A DNA stretch of 64,000 nucleotides from Nomia melanderi (GCF_051020985.1 NW_027475130.1:10806001-10870000); one strand, 5' to 3'; positions 25,065-38,961 are shown, numbered from the stretch's first letter. The notes: a model not told the origin generated them from the letters alone. Program-made: numbers and translations.

Positions 25065-28000
25065 GCATGCGCCAGGGCCTGCTGCAGACAATGCACTTTG
25101 GTTTATTGCGTTATCTCCAATCGCACCCGAGATATCACCAGATATATATTGGATTTTTCCCCGACCCAGAGTGTCCGGCCCCATGAGACGGTGGTTTTCT
25201 CGGCCCCTGGTGGTCAGAGGTCGTTCCCGCTGCACAGATTCATGCGCCAGGGCCTCCTACAGATAATGCACTTTGATTTATTGCGCTATCTGTAATAACA
25301 CCCGAGATATCACCAGATATATGTTGGATTTTTCCCCGACCCAGAGTGTCCGGCCCCATGAGACTGTGGTTTTCTCGGCCCCCGGTGGTCAGAGGTCGTT
25401 CCCGCTGCGCAGATGCATGCGCCAGGGCCTCCTGCAGATAATTCACTTTGGTTTATTGCGCTATCTCTAATAGCACCCGAGATATCACCAGATATATATT
25501 GTATTTTCCCATGACCCTGAGTGTCCTGGCCCATAAGACTGTGGTTTTCTCTGCACCTGGCGGTCAGAGATCGTTCCCGCCTCACAGATTCATGCGCCAG
25601 TGCCTCCTACAGACAATGCACTTTGGTTTATTGCGCTATCTCCAATAGCACCCGAGATATCGCCAGATATATATTGGATTTGTCCCTGGCCCTGAGTGTC
25701 CGGCCCCATGAGACGGTAGTTTTCTCTGCCCCTGGTGGTCCGAGGTCGATCCGGCTGCACAGATTCATGCGCCAGGGCCTCCTACAGACAATGCACTTTG
25801 ATTTATTGCGCTATCTGTAATAGCACCCGAGATATCACCAGGTATATATTGGATTCTTCCCTGACCCTGAGTGTCCGACCCCATGAGACTGTGGTTTTCT
25901 CGGCCCCTGGTGGTCCGAGGTCGTTCCCGCTGCACAGATTCATGCACCGGGGCCTAATACAGACAATGCACTTTGATTTCTTGGGCTATCTGTAATAGCA
26001 CCCGAGATATCACCAGATATATATTGGATTTTTCCCTGAGCCTGAGTGTCCGGCCCCATGAGACGGTGGTTTTCTCGGCCCCTGATGGTTCGAGGTCGTT
26101 CCCGCTGCACAGGTTCATGCGCCAGGGCCTCCTGCAGATAATTCACTTTGGTTTATTGCGCTATCTCTACTAGCACCCGAGATATCACCCGATATATATT
26201 GGACATTTCCCTGACCCTGAGTGTCCGGCCCCATGTGTCGGTGGTTTTCTCGGCCCCTGGTGGTCCCAGGTCGTTCCCGCTGCACAGATTCATGCACCAG
26301 GGCCTCCTACAAACAATGCACTTTGACTTATTGTTCTATCTGTAATATAACCCGAGATATCACCAGAAATATATTGGATTTTTCCCTGACCCTGACTGTC
26401 CGGCCCCATGAGACGGTGGTTTTCTCGGCCCCTGGTGGTCCGAGGTAGTTCCCGCTGCACAGATTCATGCGCAAGGTCCTCCTACAGACAATGCACTTTG
26501 ATTTATTGCGCTATCTGTAATAGCACTCGAGATATAACCAGATATATATTGGATTTTTCACTGACCCTGAGTGTCCGGCCCCATGAGACGGTGGTTTCCT
26601 CGGCCCCTGGTGGTCCGAGGTCGTTCCCGTTGCACAGATTCATGCGCCAGGGCCTCCTGCAGATAATACACTTTGGTTTATTGCGCTATCTCTAATAGCA
26701 CCCGAGATATCACCAGATATATATTGGATTTTCCCCTGACTCTGAGTGTCCGGCCCCATGAGACTGTGGTTTTCTCGGCCCCTGGTGGTCCGAGGTCGTT
26801 CCCGCTGCACAGATTCATGCGCCAGGGCCTCCTACAGACAATGCACTTTCATTTATTGCGCTATCTGTAATAGCACCCGAGATATCACCAGATATATATT
26901 GGATTTTTCACTGACCCTGAGTGTCCGGCCCCATGAGACGGTGGTTTTCTCGCCCCTGGTGATCCGAGGTCGTTCCCGCTGCACAGATTCATGCGCCGGG
27001 TCCTAATACAGACAATGCACTTTGATTTATTGTGCTATCTGTAATATAACCCGAGATATCACCAGATATATGTTGGATTTTCCCCTAACCCTGAGTGTCC
27101 GGCCCCATGAGACTGTGGTTTTCTCGGCCCCTGGTGGTCCGAGGTCGTTCCCGCTGCACAGATTCATGCGCCAGGGCCTCCTACAGACAATGCACATTTA
27201 TTTATTACGCTATCTGTAATAGCACCCGAGATACCACCAGATATATATTGGATCTTTCACTGACCCTGAGTGTCCGGCCCCATGAGACGGTGGTTTTCGC
27301 GGCCCCTGGTGGTTCGAGGTCGTTCCGGCTGCACAGATTCATGCGCCAGGGCCTCCTACAGACAATTCACTTTGATTTATTGCGCTATCTGTAATAGCAC
27401 CCGAGATATCACCAAATATATGTTGGATTTTCCCCTGACCCTGAGTGTCCGGCCCCATGAGACTGTGGTTTTCTCGGCCCCTGGAGGTCCGAGGTCGTTC
27501 CCGCTGCACAGATGCATGCGCCAGGGCCTCCTGCAGATAAGTCACTTTGATTTATCGCGCTATCTCTAATAGCACCCGAGATATCACCAGATATATATTG
27601 GATTTTTCCCCGACCCAGAGTGTCCGGCCCCATGAGACGGTGGTTTTCTCGGCCCCTGGTGGTCAGAGGTCGTTCCCGCTGCACAGATTCATGCGCCAGG
27701 GCCTCCTACAGATAATGCACTTTGATTTATTGCGCTATCTGTAATAACACCCGAGATATCACCAGATATATGTTGGATTTTTCCCCGACCCAGAGTGTCC
27801 GGCCCCATGAGACTGTGGTTTTCTCGGCCCCCGGTGGTCAGAGGTCGTTCCCGCTGCGCAGATGCATGCGCCAGGGCCTCCTGCAGATAATTCACTTTGG
27901 TTTATTGCGCTATCTCTAATAGCACCCGAGATATCACCAGATATATATTGTATTTTCCCATGACCCTGAGTGTCCTGGCCCATAAGACTGTGGTTTTCTC

Positions 28001-31000
28001 TGCACCTGGCGGTCAGAGATCGTTCCCGCCTCACAGATTCATGCGCCAGTGCCTCCTACAGACAATGCACTTTGGTTTATTGCGCTATCTCCAATAGCAC
28101 CCGAGATATCGCCAGATATATATTGGATTTGTCCCTGGCCCTGAGTGTCCGGCCCCATGAGACGGTAGTTTTCTCTGCCCCTGGTGGTCCGAGGTCGATC
28201 CGGCTGCACAGATTCATGCGCCAGGGCCTCCTACAGACAATGCACTTTGATTTATTGCGCTATCTGTAATAACACCCGAGATATCACCAGATATATATTG
28301 GATTTTTCCCTGACCCTGAGTGTCCGACCCCATGAGACGGTGGTTTTCTCGGCTCCTGGTGTCCGAGGTCGTTCCCGCTGCACAGATTCATGCGCCAGGG
28401 CCCCCTGCAGATAATTCACTTTGATTTATTGCGCTATTTCTAACAGCACCCGAGATATCACCAGATATATATTGGATTTTTCCCTGACCCTGAGATTCCG
28501 GCCCCATGAGACGGTGGTTTTCTCGGCCTCTGGTGGTCCTAGGTCGTTCCCGCTGCACAGATTCATGCGCCAGGGCCTGCTGCAGACAATGCACTTTGGT
28601 TTATTGCGTTATCTCCAATCGCACCCGAGATATCACCAGATATAAATTGGATTTTTCCCTGACCCTGAGTGTCCGACCCCATGAGACAGTGGTTTTCTCG
28701 GCTCCTGGTGTCCGAGGTCGTTCCCGCTGCACAGGTTCATGCGCCAGGGCCTCCTGCAGATAATTCACTTTGGTTTATTGCGCTATCTCTAATAGCACCC
28801 GAGATATCACCAGGTATATATTGGATTCTTCCATGACCCTGAGTGTCCGGCCCCATGAGACGGTGGTTGTCTCGGCCCCTGGTGGTCCGAGGTCGTTCCC
28901 GCAGCACAGATTCATGCGCCCGGAGCCCCTGCAGATAATTCACTTTGGTTTATTGCGCTATCTCTAATAGCACCCGAGATATCACCAGATATATATTGGA
29001 TTTTTCCCTGACACTGAGTGTCCGACCCCGTGAGACTGTGGTTTTCTCGGCCCCTGGTGGTCCGAGGTACTTCCCGCTGCACAGATTCATGCGCAAGGTC
29101 CTCCTACAGACAATGCACTTTGATTTATTGCGCTATCTGTAATAGCACTCGAGATATAACCAGATATATATTGGATTTTTCACTGACCCGGAGTGTCCGG
29201 CCCCATGAGACGGTGGTTTTCTCGGCCCCTGGTGGTCCGAGGTCGTTCCCGTTGCACAGATTCATGCGCCAGGGCCTCCTGCAAATAATACACTTTGGTT
29301 TATTGCGCTATCTCTAATAGCACCCGAGATATCACTAGATATATATTGGATTTTCCCCTGGCCCTGAGTGTCCGGCCCCATGAGACTGTGGTTTTCTCGG
29401 CCCCCGGTGGTCCGAGGTCGTTCCCGCTGCACAGATTCATGCGCCAGGGCCTCCTACAGACAATGCACTTTGATTTATTGCGCTATCTGTAATAGCACCC
29501 GAGATATCACCAGAAATATATTGGATTTTTCCCTGACCCTGAGTGTCCGGCCCCATGAGACGGTTGTTGTCTCGGCCCCTGGTGGTCCGAGGTCGTTCCC
29601 GCTGCACAGATTCATGCGCCAGGGCCTCCTGCAGATATTTCACTTTGGTTTATTGCGCTATCTCTAATAGCACCCGAGATATCACCATATATATATTGGA
29701 TTTTACCCAGACCCTGAGTGTCCGGCCCCATGAGACTGTGGTTTTCTCGGCCCCTGGTGGTCCGAGGTCGTTCCCGCTGCACAGATTCATGCGCCAGGGC
29801 CTCCTACAGACAATGCACTTTGATTTATTGCGCTATCTGTAATAGCACCCGAGCTATCACCAGATATATATTGGATTTTTCCCTGACCCTGAGTGCCCGG
29901 CCCCATGTGTCGGTGGTTTTCTCGGCCCCTGGGGGTCCGAGATCGATCTCGCTGCAGAGGTTCATGCGCTAGAGCCTCCTGCAGACAATGCACTTTGATA
30001 TATCCCGCTATATGTAATAGCACCCGAGATATCATGAGATATATATTGGATTTTTCCCTGACCCTGAGTGTCCGGCCCAATGAGGCGGTGGTTTTCTCGG
30101 CCCCTGGTTGTCCGAGGTCGTTCCCGCTGCACAGATTCATGCGCCAGGGCCTCCTGCAGATAATTCACTTTGGTGTATTGCGCTATCTCTAATATCACCC
30201 GAGATATCACCAGATATATATTGGATTTTACCCTGACCCTGAGTGTCCGGCCCCATGAGACTGTGGTTTTCTCGGCCCCTGGTGGTCCGAGGTCGTTCCC
30301 GCTGCACAGATGCATGCGCCAGGGCCTCCTGCAGATAAGTCACTTTGATTTATCGCGCTATCTCTAATAGCACCCGAGATATCACCAGATATATATTGGA
30401 TTTTTCCCCGACCCAGAGTGTCCGGCCCCATGAGACGGTGGTTTTCTCGGCCCCTGGTGGTCAGAGGTCGTTCCCACTGCACAGATTCATGCGCCAGGGC
30501 CTCCTACAGATAATGCACTTTGATTTATTGCGCTATCTGTAATAGCACCCGAGATATCACCAGATATATGTTGGATTTTTCCATGACCCTGAGTGTCCGG
30601 CCCCATGAGACGGTGGTTTTCTCGGCCCCTGGTGGTCCGAGGTAGTTCCCGCTGCACAGATTCATGCGCCGGGGCCTAATACAGACAATGCACTTTGATT
30701 TCTTGGGCTATCTGTAATAGCACCCGAGATATCACCAGATATATATTGGATTTTTCCCTGACACTGAGCGTCCGGCCCCATGAGGCGGTGGTTTTCTCGG
30801 CCCCTGGTGGTCCGAGGTCGTTCCCGCTGCACAGATTCATGCGCCAGGGCCTCCTGCAGATAATTCACTTTGATTTATTGTTCTATCTGTAATATAACCC
30901 GAGATATCACCAGATATATATTGGATTTTTACCTGACCCTGAGTGCCCGGCCCCATGTCTCGGTGATTTTCTCGGACCCTGGTGATCCGAGGTAGATACC

Positions 31001-31886
31001 GCTGCACAGATTCATGCGCCAGGGCCTCCTGCAGAAAATGCACTTTGATTTATTGCGCTATCTCTAATAACACCCGAGATATCACCAGATACATGCTGGA
31101 TTTATACATGACCTTGGGTGACGGATTCCGATTATCTGTAATTTTCTCGGCCCCTGGTGGTCCGAGGTCGTTCCTGCTGCACAGATTCATTCGCCAGTGC
31201 CTCCTACAGACAATGCACATTGACTTATTGCGCTATCTCTAATAGCACCCGAGATATCACCAGATATATATTGGATCTTTCACTGACCCTGAGTGTCCGG
31301 CCCCATGAGACGGTGGTTTTCGCGGCCCCTGGTGGTCCGAGGTTTTTCCGGCTGCACAGATTCATGCGCCAGGGCCTCCTACAGACAATGCACTTTGATT
31401 TATTGCGCTATCTGTAATAGCACCCGAGATATCACCAGATATATATTGGATTTTTCACTGACCCTGAGTGTGCGGCCCCATGAGACGGTGGTTTTCTCGG
31501 ACCCTGGTGGTCCGAGGTCGTTCCCGCTGCACAGATTCATGCGCCAGGGCCTCCTACAGACAACGTACTTTGATTTATTGCGCTATCTGTAATAGCACCC
31601 GAGATATCACCAGATATATATTGGATTTTCCCCTGGCCCTGAGTGTCCGGCCCCATGAGACTGTGGTTTTCTCGGCCCCTAGTGGTCCGAGGTCGTTCCC
31701 GCTGCACAGATCCATGCGCCAGGGCCTTCTACAGACAACGCACTTTGATTTATTGCGCTATCTGTAATAGCACCCGAGATATCACCAGATATATATTGGA
31801 TTTTCCCCTGACCCTGAGTGTCCGGCCCCATGAGACGGTGGTTTTCTCGGCCCCTGGTGGTCCTAGGTCGTTCCCGCTGCACAGAT
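25065..31886. repeat. 39-monomer HOR, copy 2 (6,822 bp)
   Basis: This is the second tandem copy of the 6,822-bp unit. The junction with copy 1 is resolved to 25,065-25,080 (CATGCGCCAGGGCCT): to the left the sequence matches the flank at 31,850-31,886, to the right it matches 18,243 onward. At the far end, CCTCCTGCAGATAATTCCC near 31,898 replaces the CCTGCTGCAGAC that copy 1 passes into, so the duplication stops there. High identity with intact phase indicates a very recent event or an assembly duplication. Confidence 0.85.
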
Positions 31887-32598
31887 GCATGCGCCAGGGC
31901 CTCCTGCAGATAATTCCCTTTGGCTTATTGCGCTATCTCTAATAGCGCCCGAGATATCACCAGATATATATTGGATTTTTCCCTGACCCTGAGTCTCCGG
32001 CCCCATGAGACTGCGGTTTTCTCGGCCCCTAGTGGTCCGAGGTCGTTCCCGCTGCACAGATTCATGCGCCAGGGCCTCCTGCAGATAATGCACTTTGATT
32101 TATTGCGCTATCTCTAATAGCACCCGAGATATCACCAGATATATATTGGATTTTTCCCTGACCCTGAGTGTCCGGACCAATGAGACTGTGGTTTTCTTGG
32201 CCGCTGGGGGTCCGAGGTAGTTCCCGCTGGCCAGATTCATGCGCCAGGGCCTCCTACAGACAATGCATTTTGATTTATTGCGCTATCTCTAATAGCGCCC
32301 GAGATATCACCAGATATATATTGGATTTTTCCCCGACCCTGAGTGTCCGGCCCCATGAGACGGTTGTTTTCTCGGCCGCTGGTGGTCCGAGGTCGTTCCC
32401 GCTGGCCAGACTCATGCGCCAGGGCCTCCTACAGACAATGCACTTTGATTTATTGCGCTATCTGTAATAGCACCCGAGATATCACCAGATATATATTGGA
32501 TTTTTCCCCGACCCTGAGTGTCCGGCCCCATGAGACGGTTGTTTTCTCGGCCGCTGGTGGTCCGAGGTCGTTCCCGCTGCACAGAATCATGCGCCAGG
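31199..32598. repeat. 8-monomer HOR, copy 1 (1,400 bp)
   Basis: Eight monomers repeat exactly 1,400 bp further on. Landmarks are CGAGGTTTTTCCGGC (31,339 and 32,739), GTGTGCGGCCCC (31,468 and 32,868), CAGATCCATGCG (31,708 and 33,108), AATAGCGCCCGAG and the CCGCTGGCCAGA monomers. Its first half is the end of 39-mer copy 2. The corresponding place in 39-mer copy 1 (24,377-25,064) has no such second unit, so this duplication is the later event. Confidence 0.8.
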
Positions 32599-33999
32599 GC
32601 CTCCTACAGACAATGCACATTGACTTATTGCGCTATCTCTAATAGCACCCGAGATATCACCAGATATATATTGGATCTTTCACTGACCCTGAGTGTCCGG
32701 CCCCATGAGACGGTGGTTTTCGCGGCCCCTGGTGGTCCGAGGTTTTTCCGGCTGCACAGATTCATGCGCCAGGGCCTCCTACAGACAATGCACTTTGATT
32801 TATTGCGCTATCTGTAATAGCACCCGAGATATCACCAGATATATATTGGATTTTTCACTGACCCTGAGTGTGCGGCCCCATGAGACGGTGGTTTTCTCGG
32901 ACCCTGGTGGTCCGAGGTCGTTCCCGCTGCACAGATTCATGCGCCAGGGCCTCCTACAGACAACGTACTTTGATTTATTGCGCTATCTGTAATAGCACCC
33001 GAGATATCACCAGATATATATTGGATTTTCCCCTGGCCCTGAGTGTCCGGCCCCATGAGACTGTGGTTTTCTCGGCCCCTAGTGGTCCGAGGTCGTTCCC
33101 GCTGCACAGATCCATGCGCCAGGGCCTTCTACAGACAACGCACTTTGATTTATTGCGCTATCTGTAATAGCACCCGAGATATCACCAGATATATATTGGA
33201 TTTTCCCCTGACCCTGAGTGTCCGGCCCCATGAGACGGTGGTTTTCTCGGCCCCTGGTGGTCCTAGGTCGTTCCCGCTGCACAGATGCATGCGCCAGGGC
33301 CTCCTGCAGATAATTCCCTTTGGCTTATTGCGCTATCTCTAATAGCGCCCGAGATATCACCAGATATATATTGGATTTTTCCCTGACCCTGAGTCTCCGG
33401 CCCCATGAGACTGCGGTTTTCTCGGCCCCTAGTGGTCCGAGGTCGTTCCCGCTGCACAGATTCATGCGCCAGGGCCTCCTGCAGATAATGCACTTTGATT
33501 TATTGCGCTATCTCTAATAGCACCCGAGATATCACCAGATATATATTGGATTTTTCCCTGACCCTGAGTGTCCGGACCAATGAGACTGTGGTTTTCTTGG
33601 CCGCTGGGGGTCCGAGGTAGTTCCCGCTGGCCAGATTCATGCGCCAGGGCCTCCTACAGACAATGCATTTTGATTTATTGCGCTATCTCTAATAGCGCCC
33701 GAGATATCACCAGATATATATTGGATTTTTCCCCGACCCTGAGTGTCCGGCCCCATGAGACGGTTGTTTTCTCGGCCGCTGGTGGTCCGAGGTCGTTCCC
33801 GCTGGCCAGACTCATGCGCCAGGGCCTCCTACAGACAATGCACTTTGATTTATTGCGCTATCTGTAATAGCACCCGAGATATCACCAGATATATATTGGA
33901 TTTTTCCCCGACCCTGAGTGTCCGGCCCCATGAGACGGTTGTTTTCTCGGCCGCTGGTGGTCCGAGGTCGTTCCCGCTGCACAGAATCATGCGCCAGGG
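32599..33999. repeat. 8-monomer HOR, copy 2 (1,400 bp)
   Basis: This is the second copy of the 1,400-bp unit. The junction lies within 32,599-32,618, between GCCAGGG (left-type base at 32,598) and ATGCACATTGAC (right-type base at 32,619). The unit ends near 34,000, where ATGCACTTTG at 34,011-34,022 replaces the ATGCACATTG of copy 1. Confidence 0.8.
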
Positions 34000-36900
34000 C
34001 CTCCTACAGACAATGCACTTTGATTTATTGCGCTATCTGTAATAGCACCCGAGATATCACCCGATATATATTGGATTTTCCCCTGACCCTGAGTGTCCGG
34101 CCCCATGAGACGGTGGTCTTCTCGGCCCCTGGTGGTCCGAGGTCGTTCCCGCTGCCCAGATTCATGCGCCAGGGCCTCCTACAGACAGTGCACTTTGATT
34201 TATTGCGCTATCTGTAATAGCACCCGAGAAAGCTCCATATATATGCTGGATTTTTACATGACTTTGGGTGGCGGATACCGAAAATCTGTAATTTTCTCGG
34301 CCCCTGGTGGTCCGACGTCGTTCCCGCTGCACAGAATCATGCGCCAGGGCCTCCTACAGACAATGCACTTTGATTTATTGCGCTATCTGTAATAGCACCC
34401 GAGATATCACCCGATATATATTGGATTTTCCCCAGACCCTGAGTGGCCGGCCCCATGAGACGGTGGTCTTCTCGGCCCCTGGTGGTCCGAGGTCGTTCCC
34501 GCTGCCCAGATTCATGCGCCACGGCCTCCTACAGACAATGCACTTTGATTTATTGCGCTATCTGTAATAGCACCCGAAATATCCACAGATATATATTGGA
34601 TATTTCCCTCACCCTGAGTGTCCAACCCCATGAGACGGTGGTTTTCTCGGCCCCTGGTGGACCGATGTCGTTCCCGCTGCACAGATTCATGCGCCAGGGC
34701 CTCCTGCAGATAATTCACTTTGGTTTATTGCGCTATCTCTAATAGCGCCCGAGATATCACCAGATATATATTGGATTTTTCCCTGACCCTGAGTCTCCGG
34801 CCCCATGAGACTGCGGTTTTCTCGGCCCCTGGTGGTCCGAGGTCGTTCCCGCTGCACACATTCATGCGCCAGGGCCTCCTGCAGATAATTCACTTTGATT
34901 TATCGCGCTATCTCTAATAGCACCCGAGATATCACCAGATATATGCTGGATTTTTACATGACCTTGGGTGACGGATTCCGAATATCTGTAATTTTCTCGG
35001 CCACTGGTGGTCCGAGGTCGTTCCTGCTGCACAGATTCATTCGCCAGTGCCTCCTACAGACAATGCACTTTGATTTATTGCGCTATCCGTAATAGCACCC
35101 GAGATATCACCAGATATATATTGGATTTTCCCCTGACCCTGAGTGTCCGGCACCATGAGACTGTGGTTTTCTCGGCCCCTAGTGGTCCGAGGTCGTTCCC
35201 GCTGCACAGATTCATGCGCCAGGGCCTCCTGCAGATAATGCACTTTGATTTATTGCGCTATCTCTAATAGCACCCGAGATATCACCAGATATATATTGGA
35301 TTTTCCCCTGACCCTGAGTGTCCGGCCCCATGAGACTGTGGTTCTCTCGGACCCTAGTGGTCCGAGGTCGTTCCCGCTGCACAGATTCATGCGCCAGGGC
35401 CTCCTACAGACAACGCACCTTAATTTATTGCGCTATCTGTAATAGCACCCGAGATATCACCAGATATATATTGGATTTTCCCCTGACCCTGAGTGTCCGG
35501 CCCCATGAGACAGTGGTTTTCTCGGACCCTGGTGGTCCGAGGTCGTTCCCGCTGCACAGATTCATGCGCCAGGGCCTCCTACAGACAACGCACTTAGATT
35601 TATTGCGCTATCTGTAATAGCACCCGAGATATCACCAGATATATATTGGATTTTCCCCTGACCCTGAGTGTCCGGCCCCATGAGACTGTGGCTTTCTCGG
35701 CCCCTAGTAGTCCGAGGTCGTTCCCGCTGCACACATTCATGCGCCAGAGCCTCCTACAGACAACGCACTTTGATTTATTGCGCTATCTGTAATAGCACCC
35801 GAGATATCACCAGATATATATTGGATTTTCCCCCGACCCTGAGTGTCCGGCCCCATGAGACGGTGGTTTTCTCGGCCCCTGGTGGTCCTAGGTCGTTCCC
35901 GCTGCACAGATGCATGCGCCAGGGCCTCCTGCAGATAATTCCCTTTGGCTTATTGCGCTATCTCTAATAGCACCCGAGATATCACCAGATATATATTGGA
36001 TTTTCCCCTGACCCTGAGTGGCCGGCCCCATGAGACGGTGGTCTTCTCGGCCCCTGGTGGTCCGAGGTCGTTCCCGCTGCCCAGATTCATGCGCCACGGC
36101 CTCCTACAGACAATGCACTTTGATTTATTGCGCTATCTGTAATAGCACCCGAGATATCACCAGATATATATTGGATATTTCCCTCACCCTGAGTGTCCAG
36201 CCCCATGAGACGGTGGTTTTCTCGGCCCCTGGTGGACCGAGGTCATTCCCGCTGCACAGATTCATGCGCGAGGGCCCCCTGCAGATAATTCACTTTGGTT
36301 TATTGCGCTATCTCTAATAGCACCTGAGATATCACCAGATATATATTGGATTTTCCCCTGACTCTGGGTGTCCGGCCCCATGAGACGGTGGTTTTCTCGG
36401 CCCCAGGTGGTCCGAGGACGCTCCCGCTTCCCAGATTCAGGCGCCAGGGCCTCCTGCAGATAACTCACTTGGTTTATTGCGCTATCTCTAATAGCACCCG
36501 AGATATCACCAGATATATATTGGATTTTCCCCTGACCGTGAGTGTCCGGCCCCATGAGACTGTGGTTTTCTCGGCCCCTAGTGGTCCGAGGTCGTTCCCG
36601 CTGCACAGATTCATGCGCCAGGGCCTCCTACAGACAACGCACTTTGATTTATTGCGCTATCTGTAATAGCACCCGAGATATCACCAGATATATATTGGAT
36701 TTTCCCCTGACCCTGAGTGTCCGGCCCCATGAGACTGTGGCTTTCTCGGCCCCTAGTAGTCCGAGGTCGTTCCCGCTGCACACATTCATGCGCCAGAGCC
36801 TCCTACAGACAACGCACTTTGATTTATTGCGCTATCTGTAATAGCACCCGAGATATCACCAGATATATATTGGATTTTCCCCTGACCCTGAGTGTCCGGC

Positions 36901-38961
36901 CCCATGAGACGGTGGTTTTCTCGGACCCTGGTGGTCCGAGGTCGTTCCCGCTGCACAGATTCATGCGCCAGGGCCTCCTACAGACAGTGCACTTTGATTT
37001 ATTGCGCTATCTGTAATAGCACCCGAGAAAGCTGCATATATATGCTGGATTTTTACATGACTTTGGGTGGCGGATACCGAAAATCTGTAATTTTCTCGGC
37101 CTCTGGTGGTCCGAGGTCGTTCCCTCTGCACAGATTCATGCGCCAGGGCCTCCTACGGACAATGCACTTTGATTTATTGCGCTATCTGTAATAGCACCCG
37201 AGATATCACCGGATATATATTAGATTTTTCCCTGACCCTGAGTGTCCGGCCCCATGAGACGGTGGTTTTCTCGGCCCCTGGTGGTCCGAGGTCGTTCCCG
37301 CTGCACAGATGCATGCGCCAGGGCCTCCTGCAGATAATTCACTTTGGTTAATTGCGCTATCTCTAATAGCACCCGAGATATCACCAGATATATATTGGAT
37401 TTTTCCCTGACCCTGAGTGTCCGGACCAATGAGACTGTGGTTTTCTCGGCCCCTGGTGGTCCGAGGTCGTTCCCGCTGGCCAGATGCATGCGCCAGGGTC
37501 TCCTACAGACCATGCACTTTGATTTATTGCGCTATCTGTAATAGCACCCGAGATATCGCCAGATATATATTGGATTTTCCCCTGACCCTGAGTGTCCGGC
37601 CACATGAGACGGTGGTTTTCTCGGCCCCTGGTGGTCCTAGGTCGTGCCCGCTGCACAGATGCATGCGCCAGGGCCTCCTGCAGATAATTCCCTTTGGCTT
37701 ATTGCGCTATCTCTAATAGCACCCGAGATATCACCAGATATATGCTGGATTTTTACATGACCGTGGGTGACGGATTCCGAATATCAGTAATTTTCTCGGC
37801 CCCTGTTGGTCCGAGGTCGTTCCTGCTGCACAGATTCATTCGCCAGTGCCTCCTACAGACAATGCACTTTGATTTATTGCGCTATCTGTAATAGCACCCG
37901 AGATATCACCAGATATATATTGGATTTTCCCCTGACCCTGAGTGTCCGGCCCCATGAGACGGTGGTTTTCTCGGACCCTGGTGGTCCGAGGTAGTTCCCG
38001 CTGGCCAGATTCATGCGGCAGGGCCTCCTACAGACAATGCATTTTGATTTTTTGCGCTATCTCTAATAGCACCCGAGATATCACCAGATATATATTGGAT
38101 ATTTCCCTCACCCTGAGTGTCCAGCCCCATGAGACGGTGGTTTTCTCGGCCCCTGGTGGACCGAGGTCGTTCCCGCTGCACAGATTCATGCGCCAGGGCC
38201 TCTTGCGGATAATTCACTTTGGTTTATTGCGCTATCTCTAATAGCGCCCGAGATATCACCAGATATATATTGGATTTTTCCCTGACCCAGAGTGTCCGGC
38301 CCCATGAGTCTGCGGTTTTCTCGGCCCCTGGTCTTCCGAGGTCGTTCCCGCTGCACACATTCATGCGCCAGGGCCTCCTGCAGATGATTCACTTTGATTT
38401 ATCGCGCTATCTCTAATAGCACCCGAGATATCACCAGATATATGCTGGATTTTTACATGACCTTGGGTGACGGATTCCGAATATCTGTAATTTTCTCGGC
38501 CACTGGTGGTCCGAGGTCGTTCCTGCTGCACAGATTCATTCGCCAGTGCCTCCTACAGACAATGCACTTTGATTTATTGCGCTGTCCGTAATAGCACCCG
38601 AGATATCACCAGATATATATTGGATTTTCCCCTGACCCTGAGTGTCCGGCCCCATGAGACTGTTGTTTTCTCGGCCCCTGGTGGTCCGAGGTCGCTCCCG
38701 TTGCACAAATTCATGCGCCAGGGCCTCCTACAGACAACGCACTTTGATTTATTGCGCTATCAGTAATAGCACCCGAGATATCACCAGATATATATTGGAT
38801 TTACCCCTGACCCTGAGTGTCCGGCCCCATGAGACGGTGGTTTTCTCGGACCCTGGTGGTCCGAGGTCGTTCCCGCTGCACAGATTCATGCGCCAGGGCC
38901 TCCTACAGACAACGCACTTTGATTTATTGCGCTATCTGTAATAGCACCCGAGATATCACCG
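34000..38961. repeat. Irregular monomer mosaic (about 28 monomers)
   Basis: No tandem HOR register holds across this stretch, but pieces recur elsewhere. About 34,440-34,950 matches 42,490-42,960, about 35,945-36,790 matches 39,444-40,290 (20 monomers minus 1 bp), and about 37,220-37,700 matches 40,545-40,880 (19 monomers minus 1 bp). Five divergent-class monomers lie here (34,240, 34,940, 37,039, 37,740 and 38,438), a higher density than in the 39-mer domain. One deletion (AACTCACTTGG near 36,465) sits in a monomer with CAGGCGCC instead of CATGCGCC. The whole stretch is satellite; I see no gene or spacer. Confidence 0.7.
34225..34295 (+). repeat. Second subtype of the divergent monomer class
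   Basis: This copy and those near 37,020-37,094, 41,048-41,120 and 45,948-46,020 share extra changes within the divergent class. CCCGAGAAAGCT replaces the GATATC region, so the EcoRV site is gone. GGGTGGCGGATACCG replaces GGGTGACGGATTCCG, and AAAATCTG replaces ATATCTG. The 37-kb copy reads AGCTGCAT where the others read AGCTCCAT. The 41- and 46-kb copies are HOR paralogues 4,900 bp apart. Confidence 0.75.
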
